Below, piece by piece: positions 33,952-43,185 of a DNA stretch of 64,000 nt. How positions within the stretch are numbered: the first letter of the stretch is position 1; the number at the start of each line of letters is the position of its first letter. The stretch comes from Lachnospiraceae bacterium (GTDB lineage: Bacteria > Bacillota > Clostridia > Lachnospirales > Lachnospiraceae), in NCBI GenBank assembly GCA_900753305.1, contig CAADYR010000028.1, forward strand, positions 1-64,000. The letters are read 5' to 3'. The position numbers were made by a program, and so were the translations under genes. Below the pieces are notes generated by a model. It was not told where the DNA came from. It saw only the letters and a list, made by a program, of their open reading frames with translations, and searched no databases.

Positions 33952-34929
33952 GTGATCAGCAGTGGACTGATCCGTTCAGGAGAACAGGATTGTACGGTGC
34001 GTCTGCTGGGAGGCAGATTTAAAGGACAGGAAACACAGGCATATAATCTGCTGACTGGTTCTTTACAGACAGATAAAATATATGCAGTAGGAGATATTGC
34101 GCAGGTCGTTATCAGTTATCAGAATGACGAGATAATATCGGTAAATATGATCGATCATTACAGGCTGGATAAGGAAGTTATTTTACTGATGGTCTTTTCT
34201 GCTGTACTGATCATTTTTGCAAAAGGGATCGGACTGCGCAGTCTGTTGTCTTTTGTCATAACGGTACTTATGATATGGAAAATACTGGTTCCTGGCTGTC
34301 TGAATGGAGGAAATCCTATTCTCATAGGATTTGCGATCATCACAGTACTTACTGTTGTGATCATTTCACTGGTATATGGTTATGACAGGTGTTTTCTGGC
34401 AGCATCATCAGGAGTCATGCTTGGAGTGATCACGACATGTATTCTTGGTATTGTTTTTACCGGATTATTTAAAATACATGGTGCAGTCATGGCTAATTCC
34501 GAGAGCCTGTTATATTCCGGCTATGAATATCTGAATCTGACCGAGATTTTTATGGCGAGTATTTTTATCGGAGCCAGTGGTGCGATTATGGATATTGCCG
34601 TAGATATTACATCTGCTATCTATGAAGTTGTGGAGAAGAAGCCGGAGATTGACTGGAAGGAAGCTGCCATGTCGGGAATTCATGTTGGACGTGCCGCCAT
34701 GGGAACGATGTCTACAACCTTACTTCTGGCTTATTCGGGCGGATATCTTGCATTACTGATGGTATTTATGGCGCAGGGAACGCCGGTATACAATATTCTG
34801 AATTATAAGGATGTGGCATCCGAAATCCTTCATACGATCGTTGGAAGTTTCGGTCTGGTAGCAGTTGCACCATTCACAGCATTGATGAGTGGACTTTTGC
34901 TGGTAAATCATAAAAAAATTGCTAAATAA
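33952..34929 (+). CDS. YibE/F family membrane protein, N-terminally short
   Basis: YibE/F-like integral membrane protein, 325 aa from GTG 33952, with about seven hydrophobic helices starting near residue 75 and conserved blocks GYDRCFLAASSGVMLG, FIGASGAIMDIAVDI and HVGRAAMGTMS. Family members normally have an N-terminal signal or membrane helix before the domain that here begins LIRSGEQDCTVRL; that helix is absent. A nine-codon ORF (ATG 33926, MRMKQMNLP) with a good AAAGGA site ends at TGA overlapping the GTG (GTGA), so reinitiation is possible. Function of the family is not settled. Confidence 0.8.
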   Translation: MISSGLIRSGEQDCTVRLLGGRFKGQETQAYNLLTGSLQTDKIYAVGDIAQVVISYQNDEIISVNMIDHYRLDKEVILLMVFSAVLIIFAKGIGLRSLLSFVITVLMIWKILVPGCLNGGNPILIGFAIITVLTVVIISLVYGYDRCFLAASSGVMLGVITTCILGIVFTGLFKIHGAVMANSESLLYSGYEYLNLTEIFMASIFIGASGAIMDIAVDITSAIYEVVEKKPEIDWKEAAMSGIHVGRAAMGTMSTTLLLAYSGGYLALLMVFMAQGTPVYNILNYKDVASEILHTIVGSFGLVAVAPFTALMSGLLLVNHKKIAK

Positions 34930-34966
34930 AACACAGAATATTTTTATAAATATTGAAAATAATCAG

Positions 34967-35006
34967 AAAATATGGTACAATATTTCAGAAAAGGTACCAT
35001 ATTTTT
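34967..35006 (+). terminator. Intrinsic terminator after yibE
   Basis: AATATGGTAC pairs with GTACCATATT across a ~13-base loop and is followed by a T run (up to 35006). Confidence 0.75.
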
Positions 35007-35062
35007 TGTGTATTTATGACATTTATTTATGACAGTTTGGTAACTGTAAATGGAGGAAGATT

Positions 35063-37153
35063 ATGAAATCAATAAGGATGAAAATGATTGTAGGCATTTT
35101 ACTGTGCTCGTTGCTTTCATCGGGTGTGATCGCTGCAATTGCAATCGTCAATTCTGCACAGGTGGCAGCACAGGACACAGCAATACAGGCAAGACTCAAT
35201 GGCGAGATGCAGGCAGGAGATATCAATAGTGTGATCACCAGAATAGAGCAGTCTGTGGACACACTCAGTGATGCAGTAATGCAGGATTTTGACGTTGCTG
35301 CATTCAAAAAGAGTAATGATTATGCAGATGAATATACCAGACAGATCGAAAATGAGGCTGTGAATTTTGCAAGTCATACAGATGGCGCGATCACTGCTTA
35401 TGTGCGATACAATCCACAGTATTCCAATCCAACCTCCGGTATTTTCATGTCAAGAAATTCTACGCAGGATCAGTTTACATTGTTGACCCCTACAGATTTT
35501 TCAATGTATGATGCGAATGATATGGAGCATGTAGGCTGGTACTATCAGCCGGTGCAGGCTGGCAAGGCGATATGGATGGAGCCGTACCTGAATGAGAATA
35601 TCAATATTTATATGATTTCCTATGTTGTCCCCCTCTATGCTGAGGATGGAACCTCTATAGGTGTCGTTGGTATGGATATTGATTTTAGCATGATCACAGA
35701 TCAGGTAGATGCGATAAAAATCTATGACACAGGCTATGCTTTTCTGGCAAACGGTCAGGGTATCATCATGCATCATAAGAATCAGGAGAGCGGTATTGAT
35801 ATGTCACAGCAGGACAGCTCTCTCTCAGATATTACTTCTTTTATCAATGATGCTTCCAAAGAAGGGGAAGGCTATCGTTATTCTTATCAGGGGAAGGCAA
35901 TGCAGCTTTTTTATTTTAATCTGAATAATGGCATGAAGATACTTCTGACGGCTCCTAATATGGAGGTTTATTCAGAAGCAAATCAGCTGGTTGGAATGAT
36001 ATTGACGGCATTGGCTGTGGCTTTGCTGTTATCTGCAGTAATAGGTATTCTGATAGGTAATAATATTGCGAAGCCGATCAGGTATTTGACGCAGATCATT
36101 GAACAGACCTCCCGGCTGGATTTCGCACCTACAGAAATGGGCAAGAAACTTCGTGGACAAAAAGATGAGATCGGTGTTATGGCAAGAGCCGTACATGAAA
36201 TGCGGAAAATATTACGTGATATCATGGGAAGACTGGACGAAGCCAATACTACGATCACAAAGAGTATCGACCAGCTTGATACGATCATGAAGACGAACAG
36301 TGATGTAGCACAGGACAACTCTGCTGCAACACAGGAACTGGCAGCAGGCATGCAGGAGACAACAGCCAATACGCAGCATATCGTACAGAATATCGCAGAG
36401 GTAAAACATAATTCAGGAGTTATTTATCAGATGGCATTGGAGGGAGAAGAAAACTCCAATCAGGTACAGCAGCGTGCTGTCAGCATGGAAAAGACCAGTA
36501 TGGAGTCCAGCAAAAAAGCTGATGAAATCTATGCACAGATGAAAGACAAGGCAGATGCAGCAGTAGAGCAGTCCAAGGCAGTTAAGAGAATCAACGAACT
36601 GACGGAGGATATTAAGGAGATTTCGTCTCAGACGAATCTGCTTGCATTGAATGCCAGTATTGAGGCGGCAAGGGCAGGCGAAGCAGGAAAAGGCTTTGCA
36701 GTAGTTGCATCTGAAATCGGAACACTTGCCTCTCAGACATTGAGTACGGTTGATAACATTAATGGTATTGTCGGAGAAGTAAATGATGCAGTAGAGAAAC
36801 TGACATTATGTATCACTACGATCATGGATTTTCTGGAAAATACGGTAGTAGGAGATTATGCAAATTTCAGACATTCAGGAACCGAGTACAGAACAGATGC
36901 GGATGAATTTAAAAATGTGATGGAGCAGACCAAAGATTCCATGCAGCAACTGGAGGAATATATCAATCAGATTTCAACGGCAGCAGACGGTATCAATGAC
37001 ATGATAGCGCAGTCTGCAAATGGTATCAGCGATATCGCAGATAAATCAAGCCAGACGCAGAGCAGTACGATGGAAGGATATAAGCGCTTACAGGAATGCA
37101 GGGAGTCTGTTGATAAATTAAAGGGTATTGTAGCACAGTTCCACTTGTGTTAA
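35063..37153 (+). CDS. Methyl-accepting chemotaxis protein with dCache sensor
   Basis: Chemoreceptor, 696 aa, with the classic layout: N-terminal helix (about 8-30), extracellular double-Cache domain (about 35-300; VGWYYQPVQAGKAIWMEPYL and VVPLYAEDGTSIGVVGMDI are typical), second helix (about 308-332), HAMP and a signalling coiled coil with the tip TNLLALNASIEAARAGEAG near 524-543. dCache domains bind small ligands such as amino acids, but the ligand here is unknown. Ribosome site TGGAGGAAG is good, and a strong terminator follows. Confidence 0.94.
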   Translation: MKSIRMKMIVGILLCSLLSSGVIAAIAIVNSAQVAAQDTAIQARLNGEMQAGDINSVITRIEQSVDTLSDAVMQDFDVAAFKKSNDYADEYTRQIENEAVNFASHTDGAITAYVRYNPQYSNPTSGIFMSRNSTQDQFTLLTPTDFSMYDANDMEHVGWYYQPVQAGKAIWMEPYLNENINIYMISYVVPLYAEDGTSIGVVGMDIDFSMITDQVDAIKIYDTGYAFLANGQGIIMHHKNQESGIDMSQQDSSLSDITSFINDASKEGEGYRYSYQGKAMQLFYFNLNNGMKILLTAPNMEVYSEANQLVGMILTALAVALLLSAVIGILIGNNIAKPIRYLTQIIEQTSRLDFAPTEMGKKLRGQKDEIGVMARAVHEMRKILRDIMGRLDEANTTITKSIDQLDTIMKTNSDVAQDNSAATQELAAGMQETTANTQHIVQNIAEVKHNSGVIYQMALEGEENSNQVQQRAVSMEKTSMESSKKADEIYAQMKDKADAAVEQSKAVKRINELTEDIKEISSQTNLLALNASIEAARAGEAGKGFAVVASEIGTLASQTLSTVDNINGIVGEVNDAVEKLTLCITTIMDFLENTVVGDYANFRHSGTEYRTDADEFKNVMEQTKDSMQQLEEYINQISTAADGINDMIAQSANGISDIADKSSQTQSSTMEGYKRLQECRESVDKLKGIVAQFHLC

Positions 37154-37160
37154 TATGCAT

Positions 37161-37201
37161 AAAAAAACGCTTTTCGATGATTAGTCGAAAGGCGTTTTTT
37201 T
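37161..37201 (+). terminator. Strong intrinsic terminator after the dCache chemoreceptor
   Basis: AACGCTTTTCGA pairs with TCGAAAGGCGTT (one G-T) around a TGATTAG loop and is followed by seven T. Confidence 0.88.
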
Positions 37202-37241
37202 ATGCAGTATTACCAGTAAAGTGTTTAAAAATTAACGATTC

Positions 37242-37288
37242 TTGCAATGTATATAAATTCATGCTATAGTCAATTGTAAGCGCTTACA
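37242..37288 (+). promoter_or_regulatory. Promoter and cre-like operator of the hydrogenase operon
   Basis: TTGCAA (37242-37247), 17 bases, TATAGT (37265-37270), followed at 37275-37288 by the perfect palindrome TGTAAGCGCTTACA. This matches the CcpA cre consensus TGWNANCGNTNWCA at every fixed position, placed at the transcription start where CcpA represses. Other LacI-family regulators bind similar sequences. Confidence 0.7.
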
Positions 37289-37361
37289 TAATATATAAAA
37301 CCCAGAAATGAAAGTTTTTGTATGAGTGCATAAATATGAATGGAAAGCAGGGAGGATACTT

Positions 37362-39194
37362 ATGAGCAGACTTGAAATACCGGTACCGAATAAAGCCCAG
37401 GTTGTAGTGGAACAGCTTTATAAGGATCTGGAGAGAAGAATTGAAGCCAGTCCATCCGGTCTGTGTCCAATCGATATGTCCAGGGCATTTCTGGAACTGT
37501 GCCATGCACAGTCCTGTGGTAAATGTGTGCCATGTCGTGTAGGACTGGGGCAGCTCAAGAAGCTGATCAGTGATGTGTTAGACGGTTCTGCAACAATGGA
37601 AACACTGGATCTGATGGAGGAAACAGCCAAATCTATTATGGAAACGGCAGATTGTGCCATTGGCTATGAAACTGCCAATATGATCTATAAGGGACTGATC
37701 GGGTTCCATGATGAATATGTGGCACACATTGAACTTGGAAGATGTAACTGTAAGTATCAGCAGCCTGTACCGTGCGTATCATTGTGTCCGGCAGGAGTAG
37801 ATATTCCGGGTTATATTGCACTGGTACATGAGGGACGTTATCAGGATGCGATACGTCTGATCCGTAAGGACAATCCTTTCCCAACAACATGTGGATTTAT
37901 CTGTGAGCATCCCTGTGAGGCACGATGCCGCAGAAATATTGTAGATGATGCCATCAATATCCGGGGACTTAAGAGAATGGCAGCAGATCTGGCAGGTAAG
38001 GTAGAACCGCCCGTCTGTCAACCTGCTACTGGTAAGAGGGTAGCAATTGTAGGTGGAGGTCCCGGAGGACTCAGCGCAGCTTATTATTTACAGCTTATGG
38101 GACATCAGGTGGTTGTATATGAAATGCATCCCAGGCTTGGAGGTATGCTCCGTTATGGTATCCCTAATTATCGTCTGCCAAAGAACCGCTTGGATGATGA
38201 TATTGATGCGATCCTTGCTACCGGAGTGCAGGTTAAGCATGGACTCCGTATCGGACAGGATATCACCATCAATGAATTGAGAGAGCAGTATGATGCAGTA
38301 CTTATCACGATCGGTGCAAGTACGGATAAGAAGCTTGGAATAGAAGGAGAAGATGCCAGTGGTGTTATTTCGGCAGTACAGTTCCTGCGTGCGATCGATC
38401 TGGGGGAAGCAATTGACCTGTCAGGGCAGGAAGTCTGTGTGATCGGCGGTGGTAATGTATCCATGGATGCTGTCCGTACTGCTGTCAGACTTGGTGCGAA
38501 AAAGGTAAGCATTGTATACAGAAGAAGAGTAGCTGATATGACAGCGCTTCATGATGAAATAGAAGGAGCCATTGCAGAAGGTGTAGAGGTACAGACTCTG
38601 AAATCTCCTGTCAGAATCGAAAAAGATGAAGAGGGTAAAGTGAAGGGCTTATGGGTACAGCCACAGATGATCAGTGCGATACGTGATGGACGCGCCAGCG
38701 TACGCCCTACGGGTGAGGATGAAAGGATGATTCCCTGCACAACGATCATCGTGGCAATTGGACAGGATATTGAATCCAAGCATTTTGCGGATGCAGGTGT
38801 ACCGGTCAACAGAGGTGTGATCCAGGCGGGAAGACATGGTGGATTTGATCTGTTGCCGGGTGTCTTTGCAGGTGGTGACTGTGCAACAGGTCCTGCAACT
38901 GTTGTAAAGGCAATCGGGGCAGCCAAGGTCATAGCAGCCAATATTGACGAATATCTTGGCTATCATCATACCATTTCCTGTGATGTGGAAGTACCACAGC
39001 CCAACATCGCAGACAGAACACCCTGCGGTCGTGTCAATATGACAGAGCGCGAAGTGTGTGAGCGGATCTGTGATTTTGATGGTGTGGAACTGCCTATGAC
39101 AGAGGCAGAGTGCAAGCAGGAGGCATCCCGGTGTCTACGCTGCGATCATTTTGGCTATGGAATACTGAAAGGAGGCCGTGAAACAATATGGTAA
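37362..39194 (+). CDS. NuoF/GltD-like flavoprotein subunit of the hydrogenase operon
   Basis: NAD(P)- and FAD-dependent iron-sulfur oxidoreductase, 610 aa. Residues ~1-110 resemble the 4Fe-4S end of NuoF/HydB (SCGKCVPCRVGLGQL, about 50-64). The rest is a GltD-like module with cluster cysteines (CPAGVDIPGY, about 141; CGFICEHPCEARCRR), FAD motif VGGGPGGLSAAYYL (about 229), NAD(P) motif IGGGNVSMDA (about 360) and a C-terminal SRCLRCDHFGYG. The start at 37362 has GGGAGG six bases upstream. Its end overlaps hydA by seven bases. It likely feeds or takes electrons from the hydrogenase through NAD(P)H. Confidence 0.9.
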   Translation: MSRLEIPVPNKAQVVVEQLYKDLERRIEASPSGLCPIDMSRAFLELCHAQSCGKCVPCRVGLGQLKKLISDVLDGSATMETLDLMEETAKSIMETADCAIGYETANMIYKGLIGFHDEYVAHIELGRCNCKYQQPVPCVSLCPAGVDIPGYIALVHEGRYQDAIRLIRKDNPFPTTCGFICEHPCEARCRRNIVDDAINIRGLKRMAADLAGKVEPPVCQPATGKRVAIVGGGPGGLSAAYYLQLMGHQVVVYEMHPRLGGMLRYGIPNYRLPKNRLDDDIDAILATGVQVKHGLRIGQDITINELREQYDAVLITIGASTDKKLGIEGEDASGVISAVQFLRAIDLGEAIDLSGQEVCVIGGGNVSMDAVRTAVRLGAKKVSIVYRRRVADMTALHDEIEGAIAEGVEVQTLKSPVRIEKDEEGKVKGLWVQPQMISAIRDGRASVRPTGEDERMIPCTTIIVAIGQDIESKHFADAGVPVNRGVIQAGRHGGFDLLPGVFAGGDCATGPATVVKAIGAAKVIAANIDEYLGYHHTISCDVEVPQPNIADRTPCGRVNMTEREVCERICDFDGVELPMTEAECKQEASRCLRCDHFGYGILKGGRETIW

Positions 39195-40933
39195 CACTTA
39201 CAATTGACCGCAAACAGATCACAGTAGAGGACGGAAGCACCATTATGGAAGCGGCTACCGCAGCAGGAATTCCGATTCCAAGATTATGTTATCTCAAGGA
39301 CATCAACGAGATCGGTGCCTGTCGAGTCTGTGTCGTTGAAATAGAAGGTAAGGAGAAACTGGTAACGTCCTGTAATAATCAGGTAGAAGAGGGGATGGTT
39401 GTTTATACCAACAGTCCCAAGGTGCGCAAGAATCGCAGACAGACAATACAGATGATCCTGTCCCAGCATAATGCAAACTGCGTGACCTGTGCCAGAAACC
39501 GTAACTGCTCTCTACAGACCATTACCAGAGATCTTAATCTTCTGGAAGTGCCTTACGAAAAAGATATTCATTATCTGCCCTGGAATAAGAACTTTCCATT
39601 GATCCGAGATGAGGATAAGTGCATCAAATGCATGCGTTGTGTACAGATTTGTGACAAGGTCCAGGGTATTAACGTATGGGAGATAGAAGGAACAGGTTCA
39701 CGTACCGGTATTTATGTAGCAGGTAATCGTACCATCGAAGAATCCGCCTGTACTTTATGCGGACAGTGTATCACACATTGCCCGGTAGGCGCCCTGAGGG
39801 AGCGGGATGACACAGAAAAGGCATGGTGGGCTATTGAGAATCCGGGCAAGGTAACTGTTGTGCAGGTGGCTCCGGCGGTGCGTGCAGCCTGGGGTGAGGT
39901 ATTGGGATTATCCCGTGAAGACGCAACGATGGGTAAGATCACAGATGCACTGAAACAGATGGGGTTTGATTATGTATTTGACACCGTATTCTCTGCTGAT
40001 CTTACGATCATGGAAGAAGGAAATGAATTCATAGAACGCTTCAAAAAGGGCGATACCAAGCAGATGCCCATGTTCACCTCCTGTTGTCCCGGATGGGTCA
40101 GATTTATCAAGTCCCAGTATCCCCATCTGGTATCCAGACTTTCTACAGCCAAATCTCCACAGCAGATGTTTGGCGCAGTAATGAAGTCTTATTTTGCGCA
40201 GAAGATCGGAGTGAAACCGGAAGATATCGTAACCGTATCTATCATGCCGTGTGTAGCCAAGAAGGGTGAAAGTAACATGGAGTTATTCTACGGAGAATAT
40301 GCAGGAAAAGATGTTGATGTCGTGCTTACGACCCGTGAACTGACTCGTATGATCCGTATGGCACATATTGATGCGAAAACTTTGCAGGACGTACCCTGCG
40401 ACGACCCGATGGCAGATACGACCGGAGCTGGCGTCATATTCGGAACAACAGGCGGCGTTATGGAAGCAGCACTTCGTTCTGCTTATTATCTCATCACAGG
40501 CTCTGATCCCGATCCTGATGCCTTTGGTGAAGTACGAAGCAGCAGAGAGCAGACTAAGTGGAAGGAAGCAGAATTCCATATCAACGATCTGGTAGTCAGA
40601 ACGGCTGTTGTCAATGGACTTGGTAATACCAGAGAATTGCTGGATGCTCTGGAAAAAGGCGAAGTGCATTATGATTTTGTGGAAGTCATGGCATGTCCGG
40701 GAGGATGTGTAGGCGGTGGTGGACAGCCTATCAAGGATGGCTGCGAGCTGGCAACAGACAGGAGCACAAATCTGCGTAAACTGGATGAAAAAGCAAAGGT
40801 CAGATTTTCTCATGAAAATCCCTCTGTACAGAAATTGTATGAGGAGTTTCTGGAAAGGCCGCTTTCACACAAATCCCATATGCTTTTACATACAGACCAT
40901 CAGGCATGGGCGATGCCGGCAACAGATAAGTAA
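39188..40933 (+). CDS. [FeFe] hydrogenase, catalytic subunit
   Basis: Iron-only hydrogenase that makes or uses H2, 581 aa, like the modular CpI type. In order: 2Fe-2S domain (C34, C45, C48, C62), His-linked 4Fe-4S cluster (HNANCVTCARNRNC), two 4Fe-4S clusters (CIKCMRCVQIC and CTLCGQCITHC) and the H-cluster domain with L1 TSCCPGW (about 296), L2 MPCVAKKGE (about 352) and L3 MACPGGCVGGGGQP (about 500), all intact. It is coupled to the flavoprotein upstream, pointing to NAD(P)H-linked and perhaps electron-bifurcating use, and is closed by a terminator. Maturases HydE, HydF and HydG are not in the window. Confidence 0.95.
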   Translation: MVTLTIDRKQITVEDGSTIMEAATAAGIPIPRLCYLKDINEIGACRVCVVEIEGKEKLVTSCNNQVEEGMVVYTNSPKVRKNRRQTIQMILSQHNANCVTCARNRNCSLQTITRDLNLLEVPYEKDIHYLPWNKNFPLIRDEDKCIKCMRCVQICDKVQGINVWEIEGTGSRTGIYVAGNRTIEESACTLCGQCITHCPVGALRERDDTEKAWWAIENPGKVTVVQVAPAVRAAWGEVLGLSREDATMGKITDALKQMGFDYVFDTVFSADLTIMEEGNEFIERFKKGDTKQMPMFTSCCPGWVRFIKSQYPHLVSRLSTAKSPQQMFGAVMKSYFAQKIGVKPEDIVTVSIMPCVAKKGESNMELFYGEYAGKDVDVVLTTRELTRMIRMAHIDAKTLQDVPCDDPMADTTGAGVIFGTTGGVMEAALRSAYYLITGSDPDPDAFGEVRSSREQTKWKEAEFHINDLVVRTAVVNGLGNTRELLDALEKGEVHYDFVEVMACPGGCVGGGGQPIKDGCELATDRSTNLRKLDEKAKVRFSHENPSVQKLYEEFLERPLSHKSHMLLHTDHQAWAMPATDK

Positions 40934-40950
40934 CAGAGATATATTGACAG

Positions 40951-40983
40951 GAAGCAGTTCCCAAAGGGCTGCTTCTTGTTTTA
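40951..40983 (+). terminator. Intrinsic terminator after the hydrogenase gene
   Basis: GAAGCAG (40951-40957) plus CCC pair with GGG plus CTGCTTC (40969-40975), followed by TTGTTTT. Confidence 0.82.
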
Positions 40984-41039
40984 TGTTCCCTTGTGTGATA
41001 CAGTGTAACTATTCAGAAGAAATACGTGGGTGAATGGGA

Positions 41040-41549
41040 ATGAACACAGTTAAAGATCATGTAGAGCATGAATTTGCTCCGGTGTATAATGAAAATTCAG
41101 AGATTTTGATATTAGGAACGTTACCTTCCGTGAAATCACGGGAGAATCATTTTTATTACGGACATCCGCAGAATCGTTTCTGGAAACTGCTTGCAGCACT
41201 TATGGATGCTCCGGTTCCGGCTACGATTGAGGAGAAAAAGGCATTTTTGCTGATGTATCACATTGCGGTATGGGACGTGATCGCAAGTTGTGATATTATA
41301 GGCTCAAGCGACAGCAGTATTTCCAATGTAGTACCCACTGATCTTTCAAAAGTACTGATGAATGCACCAATCAGGCAGATTTATGCAAATGGGGCGACTG
41401 CTGCAAAACTGTATCATAAGTATCAGGAGAAGCTGACAGGAAGGGAGATTATTACTTTACCTTCCACAAGTCCTGCCAATGCGGCTTTTACTATGAACAG
41501 ACTTATAGAAAAATGGAAATGTATTTTAATGAAAGATAATGAAGATTGA
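41040..41549 (+). CDS. DNA-deoxyinosine glycosylase (uracil-DNA glycosylase superfamily)
   Basis: Base-excision repair enzyme that removes hypoxanthine (deaminated adenine) from DNA, 169 aa. Recognised by ILILGTLPSVKSRENHFYYGHPQNRFW near the N-terminus, the middle AVWDVIASCDIIGSSDSSI and LPSTSPANAAFTMNRLIEKW at the C-terminus, the pattern of the deoxyinosine-type family. The start is taken at 41040, after GGGTGAATGGGA; an in-frame ATG lies at 41034. It stands alone before the UPF0340 gene. Confidence 0.87.
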   Translation: MNTVKDHVEHEFAPVYNENSEILILGTLPSVKSRENHFYYGHPQNRFWKLLAALMDAPVPATIEEKKAFLLMYHIAVWDVIASCDIIGSSDSSISNVVPTDLSKVLMNAPIRQIYANGATAAKLYHKYQEKLTGREIITLPSTSPANAAFTMNRLIEKWKCILMKDNED

Positions 41550-41567
41550 AGAAGGGAAGCGTAAATC

Positions 41568-42119
41568 ATGTTTGAACAGGAAACAGAGGATGCGGTAAGA
41601 GTAGTAGAGGAGTTTATGGAACAGGCTAAATTACAGTCGGGAGATCTGGTAGTGATCGGATGTTCTACCAGTGAGATTGCCTCACACAGAATAGGTTCTA
41701 ATTCTAATGTTGAACTGGGAGAGGCTGTTTTCCTGGCGATGTACCATGCATTCCGGCGCAAAGAGATCAGCATAGCCACACAGTGCTGCGAACACCTTAA
41801 CCGGGCACTGATCATAGAGAGAAAGGATGCACAGCGCTTTGGTTATGAGGAAGTCAATGTTGTGCCACAGCCAAAGGCAGGAGGCTCGTTCTCGACTGCA
41901 GCCTGGAAACATATGCAGGATCCTGTTGCAGTGGAGCATATTCAGGCAAAAGGTGGCATTGATATCGGTGATACCCTGATCGGCATGCATTTAAAGGCAG
42001 TTGCTGTGCCGGTAAGAATTGAGCATCCTCTAATAGGAGGTGCGCATATTGTGTGTGCAAGGACCAGACCGAAATTTATTGGAGGAGAAAGGGCACATTA
42101 CAATGAGGCATTGTTGTAA
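41568..42119 (+). CDS. UPF0340 / TIGR01440 family protein (YwlG-like)
   Basis: Conserved cytoplasmic protein of the TIGR01440/YwlG family, 183 aa and full length. Typical blocks are VVIGCSTSEIASHRIG near residue 27, QCCEHLNRALIIER, PQPKAGGSFSTAAW, IDIGDTLIGMHLKAVAVPVR and RTRPKFIGGERA. Function is unknown in the family. It lies 18 bases after the deoxyinosine glycosylase with GAAGGGAAG as ribosome site, so co-transcription is likely. Confidence 0.9.
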   Translation: MFEQETEDAVRVVEEFMEQAKLQSGDLVVIGCSTSEIASHRIGSNSNVELGEAVFLAMYHAFRRKEISIATQCCEHLNRALIIERKDAQRFGYEEVNVVPQPKAGGSFSTAAWKHMQDPVAVEHIQAKGGIDIGDTLIGMHLKAVAVPVRIEHPLIGGAHIVCARTRPKFIGGERAHYNEALL

Positions 42120-42207
42120 ACATAAAATTTTGGGAAAATCCCTTTTCTTAAATGTAGGGTATGTGTTATAATTGGCGTAGTGTACGGAAAGTGTGGTCGG
42201 AAATCAG

Positions 42208-43143
42208 ATGGCTGAAGTTGAGAACAAAAGACAGAGACGTGTGAAACGTCTGAAAAAGTTGATCGTAATGATGATAGTCATGGTATTTATCATACCTGTC
42301 TGTATCAGCATAGTTCTGGCTGTCCGGTTGCATGGACTTCGGGAGGAAGTGCATGGATTACAGGCTCAGATAGAGGCCGTACAAAATGCTTTACGTGTGG
42401 AAGAGGAGAACACGGTCGGAACACGTGAATTGACAGAGGAAGAAGCATCCATGGATGTACAGACTCTGGAGAATCGGATTGAATGGAGCAGTTCAAACGG
42501 CAGTTTGTCAAATGAATCAGATATTCATAAAGTATATCTGACTTTTGATGATGGACCAAGTGCCAATACTGACAGGATTCTGGATATTCTGGATCAATAT
42601 GGTGTAAAAGCTACATTCTTTGTAGTGGGTAAAGAAGGCTATAATGACCAGTACCGCCGTATCGTGCAGGATGGACACACACTTGGCATGCATTCCTACA
42701 GCCATGTATACAGAGATATTTATCAGTCTGTAGAAGCTTACAGTCAGGATCTGGAGAAGCTTCATACATATTTGTATGAACTGACAGGTGTTGACAGTAG
42801 AATTGTCCGGCTGCCGGGTGGCAGCAGTAACACGATCTGCAGAAATGGAATACAGGATATTCTTGCATATCTTGGTCAGGAAGGAATTACTTATTACGAT
42901 TGGAATGTGTCCAGTGGCGATGCTGCCAGCGGATATATCAGTGCACAGCAGATAGCCGATAATGTATTGGATCATGTTGACCAGCACAATACATCAATTG
43001 TACTGATGCATGATGCATCCGCCAAGAATACAACAGTGGAGGCTCTTCCAATTATTATTGAGAAAATATTGGAATCAGAGAATACTGTATTGTTGCCTAT
43101 CACGGAGGATACAGTACCGATTCAGCATGTTCAGGCAGAATAA
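42208..43143 (+). CDS. Membrane-anchored polysaccharide deacetylase (NodB domain)
   Basis: Predicted carbohydrate or peptidoglycan N-deacetylase, 311 aa. A cytoplasmic basic start and one membrane helix (about 12-40) are followed by a coiled linker and the NodB domain with motifs TFDDGPS (catalytic Asp), HSYSH (zinc histidines), RLPGGSSN, YDWNVSSGDA and VLMHDA. The start is taken at 42208; GTG 42193 is also in frame. Such enzymes confer lysozyme resistance or alter surface glycans. Confidence 0.9.
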   Translation: MAEVENKRQRRVKRLKKLIVMMIVMVFIIPVCISIVLAVRLHGLREEVHGLQAQIEAVQNALRVEEENTVGTRELTEEEASMDVQTLENRIEWSSSNGSLSNESDIHKVYLTFDDGPSANTDRILDILDQYGVKATFFVVGKEGYNDQYRRIVQDGHTLGMHSYSHVYRDIYQSVEAYSQDLEKLHTYLYELTGVDSRIVRLPGGSSNTICRNGIQDILAYLGQEGITYYDWNVSSGDAASGYISAQQIADNVLDHVDQHNTSIVLMHDASAKNTTVEALPIIIEKILESENTVLLPITEDTVPIQHVQAE

Positions 43144-43185
43144 GGGTAAAAGGATGCCCTGATAACAAAATTGGAGGATAGTGAA

